64,000 bases of DNA from Trochalopteron elliotii (GCA_024734555.1 JANPWX010000076.1:760689-824688); one strand, 5' to 3'. Counted from the first letter of the stretch, positions 1 to 13,752 are shown. Translations and numbers: made by a program. The notes: generated from the letters alone by a model not told the origin.

Positions 1-100
1 TTATTAAAAAATCTTCAAATGAACAAAACCAAGAGAAAATATGAATCATTAGGGGGCATTTTTGAGTCAGTTCTGAGAAAATGCCCAGACTGATGTTCTA

Positions 101-102
<2 letters not shown>

Positions 103-131
<29 letters not shown>

Positions 132-132
132 C
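103..132. repeat. poly(C) tract of 30 bases
   Basis: An uninterrupted run of 30 C lies exactly between AT-rich sequence (1-102) and a GC-rich CpG island. The complementary strand is poly(G), which can form G-quadruplexes. Such tracts at the edge of a CpG island are also common sites of read collapse or misassembly, so the exact length is unreliable. Confidence 0.9.
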
Positions 133-760
133 ATGGCAGCCGGCGCGGGCACGGCGGGGCGGGGCGGCAGGAGGAGGAGGAGGAGGAGGTGGAGGAGAAG
201 GAAAAAGAAGAAGGTGCCGCCGGTGCCGGGAGGGAGGAAGGAACACGGAGTGGTGCATCCCGTCGCCGAGGGGTCTCGGCCGGTGACATCACGGCTGGAG
301 CTGCTGAGAGAGTCGGAAAATGGCTGCTGCGAGGTACTGGGGGATCCCCCGAGGGAAAAGAGGGGCTGCGACCGAGGGGCGCGGGGTGTCGGCAGCGGCG
401 AGCGCCCGCGCAAGGTCCGTGGGGGAAGGGTGTCTGTGGCGTACCCTGCACCCGAGGCGTCGATCGAGGCCGGTTTCGTGGCGGGGGAAGATACTGGGAA
501 ATAATGAGATCCATCCTGACAAGGTGACCAGGGCACTCGTGTGGTGCTGCCCCGTGTCCCCGATGCCCATGTAGTCGGCAGCCGGGTGCGGGCGGGACGG
601 GTCAGGGTGCGCTGCCCGGCCGTGCCCTAGGCGGAAGGCGCCGGGGCTGTGCAGAGCAGCAGCCGCAGGGACCCTCGCACTGCAGGAAACTGCAACGCGC
701 TGCAGCCAATGTCAGCCCCGTGCCCTTCGCTCACCGCCGGGCCGCCGCTGGTGCAGCATC
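133..760 (+). promoter_or_regulatory. BEND6: CpG island, probable BEND6 promoter and untranslated first exon
   Basis: The stretch is strongly GC-rich and full of CpG, with a GGA-repeat purine tract near 168-215, in sharp contrast to the AT-rich DNA after about 770. It lies upstream of the BEND6 coding exons on the same strand, as the human BEND6 first exon does. Open frames here encode only low-complexity Gly, Pro, Arg and Glu runs, so I read it as untranslated. The donor that joins the first coding exon cannot be fixed from sequence. Candidates are the GTACTG at 334 after an ATG at 320, and GTGACC near 524. In mammals DST lies upstream on the opposite strand, so the island could be bidirectional, but no DST exon is visible. 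Confidence 0.6.
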
Positions 761-3700
761 AAAATCCTGCCATGTGCAGGTCGCTAATGCAGGTGATAAC
801 GAGAGTTCACCTATGTCGCTGTTTCTAGTTGTTACTGTGATAGTCCGGACTTCCAAAGACTGTTTCAGAGGTGTTTGAAAATGCAGTGCATTTTTAGACA
901 CACACGCAGAAAAAAAAATAATTTGCTAAAAATGTAGCCAGATACCATTTTGCAATATTGCATTTACTCATGTTAATGGGGGGAAAAGGTTCGTTCAAGG
1001 CAAAATTCATGTGCTTTTCATGCATCTTTGATGTGAGCACATAAATCTGAAGAACATTTCCAAAACTTCATAGAAATAATTAAAATCTCTGTGTAAACAT
1101 TGGAGAAACATTGAAATGTTACTGCTTTATATGACTGACATGAAGCTACAGAAAGGCATATGTATAAATTTAAGTTAAACTAAAAAATAGGCAAGCTGGA
1201 AAGACAGAGAGGGAAATGTATCTGTGGTAGCTTAAATAAGAACAGGAAAAATAATCTCTAAGTTAGTGAAATTAATTTATCATTGGGCTAATAATATTGC
1301 AACTCTTTACCCTTAAGGTTAAGGAAATCTGTTATCATTGAAAGATGCTCATGATAGTGGTGGTGGCAGGGGGAAGTGTAAGTAAAAAAGGAGAAAAAAT
1401 TGGGGTTTAGGTCTATAGTAATTTATTCCAGGAATTTTGTATCATTGCATGCTATACACCAACAGAGTGAGCCAAAATAGCCTGTCCTATTACTTTGTAA
1501 AGTGGAAAGTTGCTACATTGCAGCGATGGATTGGAAGCTTTCCCTCACTGCCTAGAAACTGCCAAATGCTGTAAGGTTGTGTTGCATCACGTGGTGCAAT
1601 ATTGAAATCTTTCCTAATACCGCAGTACACTGCAGTAGAATGGTTTTAATGCAGATTACCTGGAGATTATTCAAAAGGTCTGTGTTACCTCACTGAAACA
1701 TGAAACAAATTGATGTGACCCTCCTGGCATCATGCTGCAGTGCCAAGCTGCAGGAGATTACAGGAGCAGGAAACTTTTTGACACCTTTAGTTCTGCACTG
1801 ATTTATTGTTTCAGAGTGTGATGATAGAGCCAAAGTAGCATGGCAGTGACTGCACGGTAAATCACAGAGAACTGAGGGGGGAGAAGTTCTTTTCACATCG
1901 TTCTCAGGTAACAGTGCATAGAAATCATCTGACAGACAAATCTCTAGTGAAAGCTTTTTAGTTTTAAGGTTTATGGCTTTTCCCTTCTAAGAGTTAGAGC
2001 TCACTGGTGTCTTGAGGATAATGTTTTTCCAAAAGGATATAATAAATTTCATGACAGCTGCTTAATTTTTTTTTTTTCAAATGAAAAGAGAGTACAGTTT
2101 AGTACAAGAAATGCTGACATGCATGATTTTTCAGAGAACTGCTACTCCAGGCTTTTGAGTCAACTATCTCACATGTACACCAAATTGCTGCTCTGGCTTT
2201 CTTTATACTCATTACTGCTCTGTGGTTGTTAAATACTGCAGGGTATGGTAGTGTGGTTAAAATATTATTTCCATGGTGAATAAAGTTTAAATTGCTGAAA
2301 TTACTACACATTAAAAATAAGCAAATTATATGTGGGTAATTTTGTTTCCCCAAATAGTAATAAAGAGAATTTAAGAGAAGTTTTATATGTATCACACTTT
2401 TAATCTAAGATTCTTTACAGAATGTTTTTTAGGGGACTTTTCCTAAATCTTAAGGATGATAAACAGAGAAGACAAAAGAAATGAAGAGAGAAGGTTAAAA
2501 CAAAACCTCTCATCTGAGATTTGATCTCAGAGGGGAAATCCTGGAGGTGAAGCCATTGCAGAGAAGAAGTAAAAGAAGGTAACAAAGTCTTGAGACTAAC
2601 TGTGATCACAGGGAGTGGAATGGGAGGGGAGGTCAGAAGTTGTTGAGAAGTGGAATTAAGTGTTTTATAATCTAAGAAGGCAATTATTGATTCTGCAATA
2701 AGCAAGGGGTCGTGCTGCCCTTCAGAGTACACCTAATGTGAGTGCATTTTTGCAGAGATGTGAGCAGGTGGGATGTAGGGTCCTCTGCAGATGCTTGTTT
2801 TGATGGGGACCACAAGCAAACAGAGCAGTGACAAAGTCACTGGCATGGCTGAAGCTTTTGCCAGCAGTCCAAGAAGCAACCTTTCACTTGAGCAAGGCTG
2901 AGGGATGAAGTGGTGATAATTACTTGGGCAGAGGGATCAAAAAGGAAAGTTCTGCTTCAGAGAACCCACAGAGAAGAGGTGACCAGCAAATATTTGCAAG
3001 TGGAAGAGCACAGGAGGATGTTTCTGTGGTTACAGTTACTCTTAAATGCAGTTTACCTATTTTCCCAAGTTGTGTGGGGTAGGGAAACAACATGGAAATT
3101 TTGTCAAACTCCTGCAGTTTAATGTAAGAGATGAACAGGGAACATGCTGTAGCAGCAGCAGCCCTCCTGCAGGGAGACAAGGTGGAGTTGACCTCAAATA
3201 TTCTTTCAGCAGATCTCTCATGTTAGCCTGTTCTGACTTAGCAGTCTAGCCCAGCAAGGCTGAAGGAGGAGATCCTTTCTTCCATTATCCTTGTCCAGCT
3301 TGCAGAATTGCAGCAGTCTCTGGGCTAGTGCATATTCCTTGATACTTCAGGTGATGTGCAGCCACACCTTTTAAAAGAAACTAAAAATTCTAGCTGAGTG
3401 CCATAGGTTAGGCTGACAGGGAAAAAAATTTGCAAAAAGAAAATGTGATGGCATGTTGAATGGAGAAATCATGTCTGCAGAGGTCTGCTGACCTCCCCCA
3501 GTGTGAGCCATGGAATTCAAGGGCACTCCACAGCTCTATGAAGACACCTCTGCTCCTGCAGACTGAGGCCTTGTGGACCTCATTTTGCAGCTGTAAGACT
3601 CCCTGTATCAGTGAGCTGAGGGAATAAGGTCACATGCTGGATCTGGTGATGTGGACATAAGGATATGAGATGATACACAAAATAATTTCAGAAGGGCAGC

Positions 3701-4290
3701 TGAGTGGGTGAAAGGGTAAGATCATCTCTTTTCACTGGTATGTAGGTATGCTTTAAGGACTGTGTTTGTACTAATTAATTATAATTGAGTAAAATATTCC
3801 GCCTAAATGACTACTTAACTGGTTAGAAGAGTTCTCTAATCATCTAATACTTTCTAACAAAATATTTGAGTTTTTCCTCATCAAACAAGAACCAAGGTAA
3901 ATACAGTCAAAACCAGAGGCAAGCAAATAAAATACAGAAGGTGTCATAGAATCTGAGTGTTACCAACTTCTTTTGATGAAATAATGGACTTTCCCCCTCA
4001 GTATTCTGTTCACAGATTACATGATGCCATCAGTGCTACACTAGCAGCTTAAACATACCATAAGAATGTTGTGAGAGTTTCTGGTGGATGATTAAACCTT
4101 ATAAACCACTTTATTCAGTTGAAAGAATAACATTTTCTGGCTTAAAGGCAACCCATTTAAAAGAAATCTGTTATGTGAAATGATATGTTCTAAATTCAGT
4201 AGGGTTATTACAAATCTTCATTCTGCAAAACTTGCTAAATTGTTTACTCCATACAGTGCTTCATATGGTTAAAAGACACACCAGCATTAG

Positions 4291-4800
4291 TTGATTCTCA
4301 CAATATCTTTGAAATTAGGTAAATGTGTGTTATTATTTCAGATTCATGGAAAAGAAAAGATGAAATATAAATTTAAAGGTTGTATGTTTTACCCAAGACC
4401 AAACTCTGTGATTCCAGTGCTACAGACTAAACCCCTCCATGGCTGGAACATTTTGCCTTCTGCAGGTGTCATAGGTGACCCTGTAAAACCAAATTCTTGT
4501 CAGATTTATATATGTAGAGGTAATTGTCCCTGTTTTGTGATTTCATCAGCTCAAACAACTTGCATATTTAAATTTCCTCTGCTTATTAGACTGAACGTAA
4601 ATCAAGTGGAGAATGAGCCATACAGTTGTACACTCATGGCTCATAGTGTTGCTGGGAAAATGCTGGCAGGAATTCTGTGGGCATTAATTGACTTTGTAGA
4701 CAGAGAGGCTGTTCTTGAGCCTAGATGGAAATATACTGCTGAAACTCCTATGGCACTGTTTTTTATTACAGCAGCAGAGTGCCCCTTTGTCCTTGGTTGA
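4291..4800 (+). other. unassigned 169-residue open reading frame inside BEND6 intron 1
   Basis: An open frame from ATG to TGA of 170 codons in AT-rich DNA. The conceptual product has several Cys residues and one hydrophobic stretch but no motif I recognise, and the upstream and downstream sequence shows no poly(A) tract or repeat edge that would mark a retrocopy. It may simply be a long chance frame, and I do not claim a gene. Confidence 0.15.
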
Positions 4801-5215
4801 AATTTGCTCTGTATTCATTTTTGGCAGTGTTTAAAGTAGCAGTTGTCAATCTGTATGTGGCCTTACATCTCAGAGGGAATTGCACTTCATCACTATTTTA
4901 ACTATATAATTGAAAGTTGTTTAAGGATTGTTTCAGACTGATATACAGCACTGGTCATTCCACTATTATATTACTTTATAAAGTTAGGTTGAACTACATA
5001 CAGTAAAAAGACATTTAATTTTACAGGAAGGGAAAAAATAGCTCTATTAAGTTTTGAGGGTTTTATCCTTGCAGGGAAGATGCTTTGCTGTCAATTCTCT
5101 TAAGTGCATGCAGAATGACTCTTAGCTGAAGTAATGTTCCCTGGAGTAAGAGGACAATATATGTCTCTTTTCCTAGTTCATGGCCTTTAATGGTAATGCA
5201 GATTTTTTTTTTTCT

Positions 5216-5248
5216 CCTCCTACCTACCTACCTACCTACCTACCTACC
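5216..5248. repeat. (CTAC)n microsatellite
   Basis: About eight tandem copies of the tetranucleotide CTAC follow a pyrimidine-rich stretch in BEND6 intron 1. Confidence 0.9.
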
Positions 5249-6896
5249 AAAATGCTGCAAAACCAGAGCAATTGGAGAAGAGCTTTGGAGTAAAAGAGCA
5301 ATCACTTTGAGTATTAATCAGGCATGACTTCTCATCTGTGATCACTCACCTATGGCAGCCAGTAAAGACATAGAAGTAGTAATAGTAAAGATGCTGCTGA
5401 GTTGTTAATTACTGACCAAAAATCAAGCCTGGAATTTTCTAGTTGCTATTTCACTTCTTTGTTTTTAAGAGTTGAAGGGAGAATGCCACCAACAGTAATG
5501 CTTTGGGGTAGAATGAAAGATATAATTTCTTATAAAAAGAGTAAGATGCATCCTTTTATAACCGCTTATATCAGGTTATCAGAGGGTTTATTTGAATAAA
5601 TCCAATTTGAAAGTGCATTAATTGCATGTAGAAAGTATGTCTCATATTTTTTCAGCCTTTTAGGGAAAGGTTATTTGACTACTTGGGCTGTTGCGTGGAG
5701 CAAGTGCACAATTATTGCACCTCAGCACAGATTTGCATGTAGTCAAACTTTCTCTAATGATCCCATAAACATCTTTAGACAAGATAAGTGATGCATCACT
5801 GTTCTTTTATGTTTATAATTTGGGAGCTGTTAAATGGATTGTATTGGATTACCCAAGCCAGGTCATAATGAGCACGGCCTAGTGTTTGACTTTACAGAAC
5901 TGTGTTGGCTGTTTCTCCTCCCAGGCTACTTATTGCTTTCTAAGTGTTTGGATATATTAACCTGCATGGAAAGAGCTTTCTTGGGATTATTCAAACTCTA
6001 TAGCATAGGTCTGTGGATGAATTTGTTTCTTGGTCTGTGTAATAATACATTTTGTTATGCATGGCATTTACAAACAAGCAAATTGAAGTGAGTATTAGTT
6101 CTCCATCTGTCAGATATGAAATAGCTATTTAATAAAGATACTAATCAGTCATGTAGAATTAAGACAGCTTCCTGCGTCTTACTTGGCATCTTGTTACCTT
6201 AATGTGAATCCTTCCCTGAGTGTGGGATTAAAATACAGATAAGGAAATGTACATGGTTTATAGGCATATGAGATACCTAGGCTCCTATTTAAACTCGGGT
6301 AAATCACCAAGGCTCAGAGAACAATGCATTTCCCTGAATCTGTGTTTAGTGCCATTCAAGGTGCCTGGAGTTAGTAACCAGCACTGTAAACCCAGAAGAG
6401 AGTCCAAGCCCTGTGTGAAGTCGGTGCCCATCAGAAGAGGCAGCTAGAGGCCAGGCATAATAATTTATGGTATCTAAGATTGCACCATGTGCTTATTTTT
6501 AGGCCACTGAATTGAACCCTACAGCATTTGTAAAAAGCTGAATTGCTCTCCAGGAACCTTTAACTGTGTTGAGTAGGGGCTTCACACTTACAACTGTTGG
6601 AGATGCTCAAGGCTGAGACATTTCCAAAAGGATGACAGTTGGGATAAAAAAAAAACTGTGGGAGATTTGTACTTCTAGAGTAGCAGCTAAAGGTCAAGCA
6701 AATAACAGTGATTCTAGACATCTGCTTAGAAAGCCAAATTAACCCCTGCAACTCCAGTGATTACAGCAATAACTTAAGACACGTGGTGCACCAGTGACAC
6801 CTAAATGTAAGCATGTTAATCTAGAACTGAATCCTGTACTGAAAACCTAGTACTGATGGTAGCTTATCTTGAAATCCATTAAAATGAATGCCATGT

Positions 6897-6936
6897 TTCA
6901 CTGGTTGAATAAATTATTCACTAGTTGAATAAATTA
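6897..6936. repeat. tandem duplication of a 20-bp unit
   Basis: Two adjacent 20-bp units (6897-6916 and 6917-6936), each starting TTCACT and ending AAATTA, differ at one position. A simple local duplication in intron 1. Confidence 0.85.
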
Positions 6937-9900
6937 TTGGTTAGAACAAAAGTTTAGTACTTCCAGACATAGTAAATATACTTGCTTAAAAATTCATTAT
7001 TAAGCCTTTCCTGTCACTCAATTTAACAAATAAAATAATGGTTTGATGCAAAAATCAGAGCTTGTCCAATAGATTTCTCCAAGCTTTTGATTCAAGCCAC
7101 AGTCCTACAAAGGACTTTGGCATATTTAGAAATTAATATTATTTTATAGAACTCCTAGGTTGCTAAAATGTAGGAGAAGGGTACTGTTGTGAAAAATAAG
7201 AATGGCTTCATGAATTCCTTGGGTCACTCCATAGATTTTAGAATGTGGTACAAGGTTTGCACCAAGTTCTCTGTGTAATCCTGTGACTTGTAAATGCTAC
7301 TGAGGGTTTAGAGTCAAGGAGACCATCTGGGTAAATAAGGCCAGAGCTGCTGCTTTACCATGAATAGCATCACTTCTTAGAAAAGTATCTCAGGTTATTT
7401 CACAGCGAGTCACGCCAGGATAGTCATCTGCAGTGAGGAAGTGACCTCTTGAATATCAGGAATAAAATCATAGAGTTTTATCCTTCCTGTGGAAGACAAG
7501 TGGGATCATTTCTGTGCATTTATAGTCTTAAGAGTTGCAGTAGTGTTCTGATAGATGCTCCCCCAGATTCCCAGCTGAATTTGGAACACAGTGATACTGA
7601 TGATTCTGGAAAATCTGTACTCTGTATTTCTCAGCTGAGAGCCGCAGTTCTCAGATTTGTGCTTTTGAATCATCTTTTCCCAGAAATGACTAAGATATTG
7701 CACTGGAAATCTTTTGAACAGTAACACACTTTTGTATTCTGACAGAACCTAATTCCACTGAATTCATTAGTAAATCTTACACTGGTTTCAGGTAAAAAAG
7801 AATAGAACCTACAACAGGGTATGTAAATTATTTAAATATGATCATGCTTTCCATCATACACTTGTTATTGGGGATTTTGAGACTTCATTGCAAGCCTAAG
7901 TTTTCCATCAACATTGTATTTAATATTCTGATAAGTTCAATGTAAAATGTCACAGTCTAAATAACACAAACCAAATCTGTCACTATCACTTATGCTGAAT
8001 TGGAAATAAATAGGGGTTTTTGAGGTAGATTAATTTTAAGACCATTTAAGTTTGGGATTTGGTTTGGTTTTTTTTCCAAGGAAAACTGGGATAATTGAAG
8101 GCTGAACTCAGAGGGTAAATAATATAAAATGTTACTACATGATAAAATATTAGCTTTATTATGTATTTATTATGTATTGCATTAAGGCTACAGACATTTG
8201 GCCTAAAATACATCCCCTTGCATTCCACCTTGCATTCAGCAGTCAGAGGGGTTGGGTGCAGCTGGGCTTAGCTTCTGATTAGAACTGATTCAGCATTACC
8301 AGCCTGGTTGAATTCAGTGAGAACTTGCATGATCACAAACTTGCAAATAGTGCAGTTTATCTGTTCAATACTATAGATCTGAGTTTAATAAAAACTTTCA
8401 CAGTCCAGATTCACAAAAAGTACAGTTTCCTGAAGTAACAGGAAAGCAGGTTCAGGATTGCTGGTGATAGGATTGCACTAACTACAGCATATCACTACAG
8501 CAGGTGATAGTGACAGAGATCTATTAGTGATATATAGATAGAAATACAAAAATATTCACAGGTCTTTACAATGCACTGGAGGCACAAAGCTCACCTAGAG
8601 GCATCCCTTCAGGGGAGGAGGACAGTCCACTAACTGATGCCAAGTAAGCAAAGGTGTTTCCCACTCTTTTCTTCTTTCTTTGCCCCCAACCCCCCTTCCT
8701 TAATGTTATAGATGGGGTTTTGATGTTTATAGTTGTACATGTAAGGCATGTTTTCATTTCTCTTCATTTGCATTCTTAGGATGTAAAAGTGAATATGCAT
8801 ATGGGGCTTAATGAGGGTCTTGGCTATTTTCAGTCAGAATTTATAGGTAAAATAAACACTTTGGTCCTCCTCCACCTGCTGAGGTGGCAGTAGAGGCTGT
8901 CTGACCTTCACTAGAAAGGTGAGTACATCCTTGTCTCCTTAAAGGACCACATTTATAAATAACAAGAAATGCAGAGTTATGCACAGTGGCTGGTAGAGAG
9001 GTGCAGGTTTTCTCTGGGGCTTCTCTGAGACTTCCACTCCACCCAGATATCGTTCAGTCCTTATGCCTTGCTCCAGCCAGGTGTAAGATAAGCAGGGGCA
9101 CATTTCATGTTTTTCTCAATCAGTCTCGTCAGTTCTTGACTTAAGGCAACTCTGTCACAAGCCTGACCATTTACCATAATTACGGATCTGTGTTACATGG
9201 TTGTGGTACAATTCCTTGATTTGCTGAAACCACTGTCAAAGCCCTGTTTTAAGCCAACAGAATCAGACTCGTCAGGTGGGTGCACAGTCTCATGTTGTAA
9301 ACTTGTAACACTTTGCACAGTGTTTACTGAAAGAGAAGAGAAATAATGATCTCAGCATGCCATCTGCCAGTTCTCTGGCTGAATGGAACAGACTGTGTCA
9401 GACAAAGGGTGAGATATGTCTTTAAGTGACCTTTGTGGGTTTTTGATGGCTTGAGGTTTCTTGCGTGATTTTGGTTTGGTTTGGTTTTGTTCTGGCTTTT
9501 TCTGTTGCTTAGTCATAGTATCACAATTACAAATTTATGACATTTGTACAGTATGTGAGGTATTAACATGTTAGTAAAAATTAAGAGTCCAATTAATGTT
9601 TCCTCTGCAGAACTTTAAAATTATATGGCTCCTTCCTTTTTTATTTTTCCTTTCCACAAATGATCTAGAATAGTGAAAAATCATAAATTTGCACTTCACT
9701 GTTACTCAAATCAGTAGTGTTTTCAAATGGAGCATATAGCATAATTAAGTAACTTGTAAAGCATAAGTGGCTTTCAAAGATCATATCATTGTGCAGCTAC
9801 TAACCACAGAGACACAGTGTAATGCCTGTGGATGCTAATGTTTTCTCCAAATGAACCACTGAACAAAGCATTCAGTGCCAGAAATCTTACTAGATGACTT

Positions 9901-12196
9901 GCAGAACGATGTTAGAAAGATTTAAAACTTTAATGGATTTCATGTGCCCTCCTTTCGGCTCTCAATACCTTCTGCTGGTCTACTGGAATCTATCCTACCA
10001 TTCAAAATCCATTCAAAACTATAAAAAGCTAATACAACATGGATTGGACCATGCCAGCTTCTGTAAGGAGACACACCAGCTCTGTAGTCACTGAGTAGCT
10101 GGTGGAGAGAAATAGGCTGTCCCAGACAGTAAGTCATCTGCTGTCTTTCAGACACGTGTCATAGAGTGAGATGAATCACCTCCCTTTCTGCAGTGACTGA
10201 GCCAAATGTGGCCAGACAACCTCTCCCTTTTAAGGCAGTAAAAGTTTGGTAAGGTTAATCCCAGTCCCCAAGTCATTTGTTTGTTTTCTGATTATGCATT
10301 ACACTTTGCCTTTGATCTGTTTTGGCAAATAAGATTTTAGAGGGAAGCGTCTCCAGAAGTCCTGACTTGGACAAATTTCACATTGACTCCTGTGGAAGGT
10401 CAGGGTGAGAAAACACTGCAGCACTTCTCTTCCAGAAAGTGAAGTATTTCACTGTTCCTCTCCCTTATTAGTGACACTTTGTTCTACCTTTCCATTCCCT
10501 TTAATCACTGGCTAGAGATGATGCCAACAGACAGTTAGGTGTTATCCCCAGGGCCCATGGATTGTCACAATAAATTCTGTGAAAAGACATAGTTTGATTA
10601 ATGTCTACTGCAGGAGCTGAAGGCATAGCTCCATAACATAAAAATACTTACAATCAACTACTACTCTGTTGCTTTTATTTGGCAATGTAATGATTTCAGC
10701 ATTTTACCCATAGCACAAGCAGTTGGGCTTATGTCCAGTAGAGCTGCAGCAGAGAAAAGGGGGCCTGGCCAGTTTCTGTTGCTGCCCCTCAACTGCTTTC
10801 CTGCCTTGGTCCCTTATAAACAGCAGCAACATTCCTTCTCTCAGCATGCTGAGAGAATATGGCAGCTGTTAAGGCCCTTAGTGAAATTGGTTTAGCTGTT
10901 AGTACACCCTCTGACCACAGGCAAGAATCTTGTCAGCTCAGAAGAACTTTATATATAATGTAGATAAATTGCTGAGCTCCATGTCCTGCCATGACCATGG
11001 TAAACATTGTCCTTAGCTTAAAGTGGCAGGATGTATTTTCATGGATCCAGGTGCTTGCCTGGTGTGAAGACTGTGAGATATTTTGTTGTCCATATGTTTC
11101 ACAGCATCTACCAGTGGCACCAGTCATTCTGGACTTCTGAATCCAGAAGTCCATGTTTCCATTGACTCCATTCAGCTATTTAAAAATGTAGACAAGTCTG
11201 ATCCCTTCCAAAAGCTGTTGGACTTGGTACTGATGTGCATGGTATTGGCACAATGTGTACATAACTAGCCCTAGTGCCGTGGGGAATCATCACTTGCCCT
11301 GCATGCTGTGAACAGCCTGTGTATCCAGTGTACCTCTGGAAATCCTGGGCTGGCTTGCCAACCCTGTACAAATTCAGACCACAAGAATGTCCCACAGCTC
11401 AGAGAATATTTGTCTCAATACAAAATGTGAGATAAAAGACAAACTGTTAGATGACTGCAGGGAAACATTAAAAATATATAGAAGTCAATCAATCAGTTGT
11501 TAGACTTAGCACACTGGCAGCTCTAACTTTGCTGCAATTCTGTTGCTCTTATGTGGGCTTTTAGGAGGGTGAAGAAGTAGCTCACAACTGCAAAGGCCAA
11601 GGGGGGAAATTTTAAAGTACTTCATTTGAGAATCAAAGAACTGGGTGGTGGAGATTGCTGTGCTGGGTTGATCAGAGGCAGAAGTAACATCTTTGAGTCA
11701 GATGAGAAGTGTTAAACTGAGTGAAGTATATACTCAAAAGCATTTTGAAAAAGAAGGAAGAATACTGATGCCCAACTGATTGCATACTCCACCTGTTTCA
11801 AATCTGGTATTTTGTTATTCAGACAAACATGCACTTCCAGTTTGGACCTTACCTGTCCATAGTCAAGTCAGTGCTGAAACTTTTGTTCCTTTGTGTTCTG
11901 TTTTGTCTATTTGTTAATTCATTTGAATGATCCCTGTCTGTGGTATGAGGATCCATCCAGCATGGATCAGTGGCAGAATGAAGTCTCTGGTGAGTCATGC
12001 TAGGCAGAGATATTCAGGCTGCTTCCTCTTCCAGAATTTGCATGGGATGGATGTTTTCTGATCTTTAAAGAAAAGTAATGTCAATTCTTGCAAACACAGT
12101 CTCCTTTCTCCAGTGAGGCAATACTTAACAATCCTACTGCTATTACACTAAACACATTCTGCATAAAAGCTTGATTTAATACTTTTAATGGTGATT

Positions 12197-12268
12197 TCTT
12201 ATCTTGGCTAGGATCTGCTTACTGATACAACTGCTTGCCCTGTTGTATCAGTAAACATGTTGATAAGA
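12197..12268. repeat. inverted repeat / potential hairpin
   Basis: A perfect 13-bp inner stem (12219-12231 with 12242-12254) closes a 10-nt loop. An outer 7-bp stem (12197-12203 with 12262-12268) lies beyond an asymmetric internal loop of 15 and 7 nt. It resembles a small hairpin element but is too interrupted for a standard microRNA precursor. Confidence 0.6.
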
Positions 12269-13556
12269 CTGCAGCTGTCTTTTGCAAATTAACAAGCTCA
12301 CCCCTGTATGGAAAACAAACTGTTGAGGCATAGCACAGATATGTGGAATAGTGGCAAACTGGGCTTCTACAAACAAATTGACATTACTTCATAGAGCAGT
12401 GCAGCCAGATACTCTTACTTTGACATAATAGTCCCATGTAATTCTCCTTTTCTAGATCTGAGTTACCTTTTTGACAGCCTCTTCATGAGGCACTAAATTT
12501 GCTTCTGACTGATTGAGGCCAAGTCAATTGCAAATCACACTGTCACATCTAGGAATTCATGAGTTTCAGCTCTGTAAAAGTATCTCACCTCTTTGAATTG
12601 ACCATATGTTTGCTGGAAAGAAAATTCAGATTTGAAGATCAGATTTTCTATGTATTGATTCAATAATTTTAAAGTAGAAAATATCTTCTCTGAGTATAAT
12701 GGCAACACTTAAAAGAACTGGTTACATTTCCAGTAGAATTTACACTTTCATGAAAGGCTATCAGACTAATTATGAAAATAAGTCTCAAAGTATGACTTGT
12801 TCTGTTCTCCTGGTGGAGAAATTCCGTGCTTTAAAGAGCCCAGAATGGCATATTGCTTTAAAAATATTGTTTTATGAAGCAAATTATTTAAGTGTGTATT
12901 TAGGTTTGGGTTCTCCTTGTTGCTGTTATTCCTCATGAAGCAGCCCAGCTCTCTTCCAGTCCTTAGCCTGTCATTTCTTTTGTACATCAAGTTATCCACT
13001 GCCAGGATGTGTCAGAGCTCACGTACTCAATTGTCCTGGGTAGTTCTGGGTTGGTTTTCTGTGGCTGCAATTGTCTTCCTGCCTATGAAGTACTAACCAT
13101 ACATCCCACTTAATAGCATGTCTAGCTAGATCTTTCCTTCATTCTAGGGAAAGGTTATATCACACCTGTATCTTTTAGTCAGAGGCTGGACTAAAAATTT
13201 GATTGAGACAAATGTAGTAGTAGTAGAGATCCTAGCCAAAGTGAACACAGAAGTAATATGGGAGCCAGGACTCTGAGTGAAAGCTGCTTTCTGTGCATAA
13301 TTTTGGAGGCAAATTTCTGATGTACAGGTGTTCAACACATCATCTCCCATCTTTCAAGGTGGATAAAACTGCTTGGCTAGTTTTCACTTTCTTACCATAT
13401 TTTCATACAAGGTAATTACCAATATCCAACAAAAGGAGGGTTGTTTGGGGCTTTTTAAAGTGTTCTTGTATAATCCCTGTGACATGATATAAAAGCTGCT
13501 ATTTTTCCTTTGATGTCCTTCAGGAAGTGTCTGTGTGACAAGAAAGCCACGTAACA

Positions 13557-13752
13557 ATGAAAAAATTCACACTGTTTGATTTTGTAAATGATAATTCACT
13601 GCAAATTGGAGAGACATCATGGATACAGGACCTTCCCTGTGATGACAATGAACTGGAAAGACTTCTGAAACCTAATGAACATGTACTAGTAAACTGGCCT
13701 GTGGGAGAAAGAAAGACAGAAAAGCACCTGGTGAAAGTTGTGTACATGAGTG
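13557..13752 (+). CDS. BEND6: BEND6 exon 2 (first coding exon, residues 1-66)
   Basis: The exon begins at 13524 after a pyrimidine-rich CAG acceptor and ends before GTGAGT at 13753. It encodes an N-terminal segment absent from the annotated human protein, with the motif VNWPVGERKTEKH near residue 45. That segment runs directly into SDDPQELVE in the next exon. The in-frame split Asp codon across the junction supports real coding use. Confidence 0.8.

Larger units (their letters stand above)
761..13523 (+). other. BEND6: BEND6 intron 1 (long, AT-rich)
   Basis: About 12.8 kb of AT-rich sequence without any recognisable exon. It contains a CTAC microsatellite (about 5216-5248), a 20-bp tandem duplication (6897-6936), an inverted repeat (12197-12268) and a 170-codon open frame of unknown meaning (4291-4800). 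I found no clear CR1 copy in it, unlike the rest of the window. A long first intron is also seen in human BEND6. Confidence 0.6.

Noticed and set aside
15..574. Several overlapping open frames on both strands in the GC-rich start region
   Set aside because: They encode low-complexity Gly, Pro, Arg and Glu runs caused by CpG-rich DNA and the poly(C) tract, with no conserved motif.
5216..5248. Regular short repeats as a CRISPR-like array
   Set aside because: A simple tetranucleotide microsatellite without spacers in a vertebrate genome.
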